Of a DNA stretch of 64,000 nucleotides, positions 60,566-64,000 are shown piece after piece (within the stretch, counting starts at the first letter, position 1; each line of letters starts with the position of its first letter). The position numbers and the translations under genes are program-made. Origin of the DNA: Candidatus Paraburkholderia kirkii (lineage in GTDB: Bacteria; Pseudomonadota; Gammaproteobacteria; Burkholderiales; Burkholderiaceae). Below the pieces are notes generated by a model. The model was not told the DNA's origin. It saw only the letters and a list, made by a program, of their open reading frames with translations, and ran no database searches. The stretch lies in assembly GCA_001189345.1 (NCBI GenBank), contig LFKV01000048.1, positions 124,001 through 188,000 of the forward strand. The letters are read 5' to 3'.

Positions 60566-61649
60566 ATGCCGAAGTTCACGCTCGAAGACAAGCTGGTGGT
60601 CGCGATTTTATCGCGCGCTCTTCGATTTCGAGGAAGAGAACCGCGTCTTCGAGACGGGCGACCTCGCGCGCTACGAAGCGCTGCAACGCTCGCGGCTGGA
60701 CCAGCCCGCGAAGCCGGGCGTCGCGTTCGGCCTGATCCGCAAGCTGCTCGCGCTGACCGCGGACGAGCAGCGCATCGAGGTGGTGATTCTGTCGCGCAGC
60801 GATCCGATCAGCGGCCTGCGCGCGTTTCATTCGTGCCGCGAGCATGGTCTCGCGATCGAGCGCGGCGTCTTCACGCGCGGCCGCTCGCCCTTTGCGTACT
60901 TGAAACCGCTGCGCGCGTCGCTATTTCTGTCGGCGAATCCGGACGACGTGCGCGCCGCGCTCGCCGCCGGCTTTCCCGCCGCGCGCGTCCTGCCCGAAAC
61001 GCCGCGCGCCGCGAGCCGGTATGCGGACGAGATCCGCATCGCGTTCGACGGCGACGCCGTGCTTTTCTCCGACGAAGCCGAGCGCGTGTTTCAGAGCGAC
61101 GGCCTGTCGGCCTTCGTCGGCCACGAGACCGACAAGAAGGATTCGCCGTTGCCCGGCGGGCCGTTGAAGCCGCTGCTCGCGGCGCTGAACCAGTTGCAGC
61201 GCATCGCCGACGAAAACGACGCGGTACCGTCGCCGATGCACATTCGCACCGCGCTCGTCACCGCGCGCTCCGCTCCCGCGCACGAGCGCGCGATCCGGAC
61301 GCTGATGGCCTGGAACATCGAAATCGACGAAGCGATGTTCCTGGGCGGACTTGACAAGGGCGAATTCCTGCGCGAATTCGAGCCCGACTTTTTCTTCGAC
61401 GATCAAATTCGCCACTGCGAAGCGACCCGCGGCATCAGCCCGACGGGGCACGTTCTCAGCGGCATTGCGAACGCATCACGACACCCGATCAATCTCCGCT
61501 CGGCAAGCCCGTCCACTACACCGAACAGTACGACGCCTCGTTGCTGTTTCCGATCGACCGCAAGCGCGCGCGCGACGCGATCGGCGTGCCCGCGCGCCTG
61601 CCGTTCTTCGGCACCGACATCTGGAACGCGTACGAGCTCTCGTGGCTGA
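60566..61649 (+). pseudogene. 5'-nucleotidase (cN-I-like), frameshifted and without its stop
   Basis: The start MPKFTLEDKLVVAI at 60566 leads to a frame break near 60608-60617. The main body ([75 protein letters not shown]) is in another frame. The expected end is ANA followed by TGA, but position 61477 is C, so TCA is read and the frame runs on with unrelated residues to 61649. Family length is about 305 residues. It dephosphorylated nucleoside monophosphates. Start-side and end-side lesions are independent. Confidence 0.85.
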
Positions 61650-62302
61650 ACCGGCGCGGCAAGCCGCAGATCGCGGTCGCGACGTTCTTCGTGCCGGCGG
61701 ATTCGCCGAACATCGTGGAGTCGAAATCGTTCAAGCTCTATCTCGGCTCGTTCGCGCAGACGCAGTTCGATTCGATCGACGACGTGCGCGCCGCGATCAA
61801 GCGAGATGTCTCCGCGACGTGCGGCGCGAACGTGTCGGTGCAGCTCGCGGCGCCCGCCGATTTCGCCAGGCTGACGATGAAGGAATTCGACGGTCTGTCG
61901 CTCGATCGGCTCGATCTCGATTGCGAGATTTTTTCGCCCGAGCCGTCGTTGCTGAGCGCGGCGCACGATGAAGCGCCGGTCGACGAGACGCTGTTTTCGA
62001 ATCTCTTGAAGTCGAATTGCCCGGTGACGGGTCAGCCGGACTGGGGCAGCGTGCAGATCCGCTATTATGGCGGGCAGATCGATCACGCGGGGCTGCTGCG
62101 GTACATCGTGTCCTATCGCGAACATACCGGCTTCCACGAGCAGTGCGTCGAGCGCATCTTCATGGACATCATGCGGGAATGCAAGCCGGAACGGCTCGCG
62201 GTGTATGCGCGCTACACGCGGCGCGGCGGGCTGGACATCAATCCGTTCCGCACGAATTTCAACCTGCCCATGCCGGATAACGCGCGACTGGCGCGGCAAT
62301 AA
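61475..62302 (+). CDS. queF: NADPH-dependent preQ0 reductase QueF, AUG changed to AUC
   Basis: A 275-codon gene of the T-fold enzyme that reduces preQ0 to preQ1 in queuosine synthesis. Family length and motifs are complete: [17 protein letters not shown] near the start, [12 protein letters not shown], the nucleophile Cys in [13 protein letters not shown], and [15 protein letters not shown]. The expected first codon at 61475-61477 is ATC followed by ACG ACA CCC, where ATG ACG ACA would be normal. No other in-frame ATG or GTG lies near; the next possible start is TTG 61541, which would remove 22 residues. Translation would need AUC initiation or coupling. Otherwise intact, so expression is doubtful rather than excluded. 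Confidence 0.8.
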   Translation: MTTPDQSPLGKPVHYTEQYDASLLFPIDRKRARDAIGVPARLPFFGTDIWNAYELSWLNRRGKPQIAVATFFVPADSPNIVESKSFKLYLGSFAQTQFDSIDDVRAAIKRDVSATCGANVSVQLAAPADFARLTMKEFDGLSLDRLDLDCEIFSPEPSLLSAAHDEAPVDETLFSNLLKSNCPVTGQPDWGSVQIRYYGGQIDHAGLLRYIVSYREHTGFHEQCVERIFMDIMRECKPERLAVYARYTRRGGLDINPFRTNFNLPMPDNARLARQ

Positions 62303-62482
62303 CACCTCAGGCGCGCATCGTCGCGCCTCGATCGCCGGCGATGGCGGTCGGCACCGCTCCGGAGCGAACGTCGGCACCGACAGACGCCGCGACCGGAGTC
62401 ACCAAATTTGACAGCGCGATTCCCTGGAAACGAGATACGTTCGCTCGTCCACCCAGTCCGGTGCTTCACACAGGAATCTCGC

Positions 62483-64000
62483 ATGTACTCACCCACGCGC
62501 CTCCGCGGCCGGCGCAGCTTCAGCGTTCCGTGCCGCGCGGCGGCGGCCGGCTTCGGCCTCATCGCCACGAACGTTTTCGCCGCGCTCCAACCCGTGTCGG
62601 AAGCCCCGCTCGCGCTCGAGCGCAACGCCGACTGCCGCTTCGACAAGGACGGCAGCACGGAATGCCTGGACACCTACCGCTATACGATCCTGTCCGAGGC
62701 CGGACGCGAAGCGCTCTCGCGCATCGACATCGACTATCCGGAAAAAGACGTGGTCAGGATCGAACGCGCCGAGCTCGTTCAGCCGAACCAGAAACCCGTT
62801 GCGCTCGACAAGTCGCAAATCGACACGCGCACGGCGCCCAATCCCGATCAGGGCTTTCTGCGCGACAAGCAAACGTCTCTGGCATTCTCGAACTTGCGTG
62901 TCGGCTCGTCGATCGTTTATGTCGTGCGCCGACGATTCGCAGCGGTGCCGCCGGCGACGCAGTTCAGCTATACCTATGATTTTCTCCCCTCATCCCTGCG
63001 CTACGATCGCTTTCACGCGACGTTTCGCGCTGACCGGCCGATTTGATATCGCGCGGACAGGATGAGCGAATTCACGATCGCTTCGTCCGCAGACGCAAGG
63101 ACACTTACGCTCGATCTGAAGGCGCCGCGCTTCGTGAACTATGTCGACGAACCCGACTCCGGCGACATCCGCCGTTATCCGCGTATCGTGCTGGGTAGCT
63201 CGCTCGATCTGCAAGACAACGTCGGGGCGTTCGCGAAACGCTACAACGACATTCTCGCCGCGCCGCTGCCGGCGCGCGCTTCCGCCGCCGTGGCGAAAGC
63301 CAGGAGACTCGCGCCGCCTCAACGCGTGGTCGCCCTGATGCGGTATCTGAACGAGAATTTCCGCTATCTGAGCGACTGGCGTGCGAGCGAGCGCGACTTG
63401 GTGCCGTTTTCGCTCGCCGAGATCGAGCGCCACGGCTATGGCGATTGCAAAGACCTCTCGACCCTGCTCACCGCCATGTTGCGCGCAGCCGGTGTGAAGG
63501 CGGAGCCCGTCTGGGTCCGGCGCGATGCTTTCACCCCCGCAGCGCTCGCGCCGACCATCTACGCGATCGTGCGGGCCGAGGTCGATGTCGCCGTCTGGTG
63601 GCTCGACCCGACTAACCCGGTGTTCGCGCCCGGAATGGTCATGCCGGACGTTCAGGATCGATGGGCATGGGTGCTTGGCGCCGACGGTCGCGTACGGCAG
63701 GATTTGATCCCTCTCGAAGCGCCGCGCGCGGCCCTCGATGCGAAGCTCAGGCAACGCTTTGCGGATGGCGAGAAAGGGAGCATCGACGGCACGCTCGCGC
63801 TGGGCGGGCATATGCTCATGGATCTGTCCGTCTCCGATCGCAACGAGGGCAAGAGCAGCGGCGACCGGGCCATCTGCAGCCTCATCGCGACGGAACCCGG
63901 CCAGTGCAATGTGGAGCGCCGCGCGACGAGCTTTCTCGTTCCGGAGCAATATGCGGTCAAGGCGCACATCACGGATTTGCGCGCGCTCGACAGGAACGCC
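62483..64000 (+). pseudogene. DUF3857/transglutaminase-like protein with internal TGA (runs off the window)
   Basis: Start ATG at 62483 after AGGAATCTC. A signal-like leader (CRAAAAGFGLIATNVFAA) precedes a DUF3857 beta domain (ALERNADCRFDKDGSTECL onward). TGA at 63044-63046 interrupts after FRADRPI. The same frame continues without further stops (YRADRMSEFTIASSADAR) through the transglutaminase-like core with its Cys at about residue 322 (GYGDCKDLSTLLTAML) to the window end. TGG to TGA is the simplest cause. An ATG at 63062 could restart a headless second half. These are usually periplasmic proteins of unknown role. Confidence 0.8.

Overview
The window is GC-rich chromosomal DNA from a member of Burkholderia sensu lato. 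Paraburkholderia or Caballeronia fits best. The evidence is the protein families and the gene order: hemC-hemD-hemX-hemY, the ubiE/tim44/ubiJ/ubiB/tpm/fmdB/DUF502/aspS group, minCDE, and a 1363-residue DUF3683-type FAD/Fe-S oxidoreductase. No phage, CRISPR array, secretion system or biosynthetic cluster is visible. I found no new multi-gene system.

Layout. 1-9.7 kb: tamB 3' end, metG, a hicB-like remnant, an OmpA-type lipoprotein, apbC/mrp, a SodC-like lipoprotein, dcd and an amino-acid decarboxylase. 9.8-18 kb: a glutathione transferase, a broken bestrophin gene, argH, a broken XRE regulator facing a broken methyltransferase, and ppc. 18.2-22.5 kb: the haem operon hemC, hemD, hemX, hemY. 22.6-30.5 kb: rhodanese, pcm-like methyltransferase, a broken TRIC-channel gene, smr, trxB, ftsK, lolA and a fimbria-like secreted protein. 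30.7-34.1 kb: a guanidino-compound module (LysR regulator, ureohydrolase, cytosine-type permease) in which only the ureohydrolase is intact. 34.2-41.5 kb: rarA, serS, tRNA-Ser(CGA), a lipoprotein, map, a GNAT protein and minCDE. 41.66-45.5 kb: three adjoining insertion sequences (IS630, an IS66 remnant, IS5). 45.5-54.4 kb: aspS, DUF502, broken fmdB, broken tpm, ubiB, ubiJ, tim44-like, ubiE, DUF971 and HIT. 54.4-64 kb: the FAD/Fe-S oxidoreductase, ilvA, a broken 5'-nucleotidase, queF without its AUG, and a DUF3857/transglutaminase gene with a stop codon inside it.

The striking property is decay. About a dozen genes carry frameshifts, nonsense codons, internal deletions or lost start/stop codons. 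Several (methyltransferase, tpm, fmdB, TRIC, LysR) carry two or more independent lesions. Broken genes are mostly regulators, transporters and accessory enzymes. Translation, haem, ubiquinone, division and amino-acid synthesis genes are mostly whole. With the IS cluster and many short tandem duplications, this looks like early genome erosion, as in a host-restricted symbiont. Sequencing error could explain some of the single-base shifts, but not the multi-lesion genes.

The most instructive single site is position 61477. There one G-to-C change appears to have converted an overlapping ATGA junction to ATCA, removing both the stop codon of the nucleotidase and the start codon of queF.
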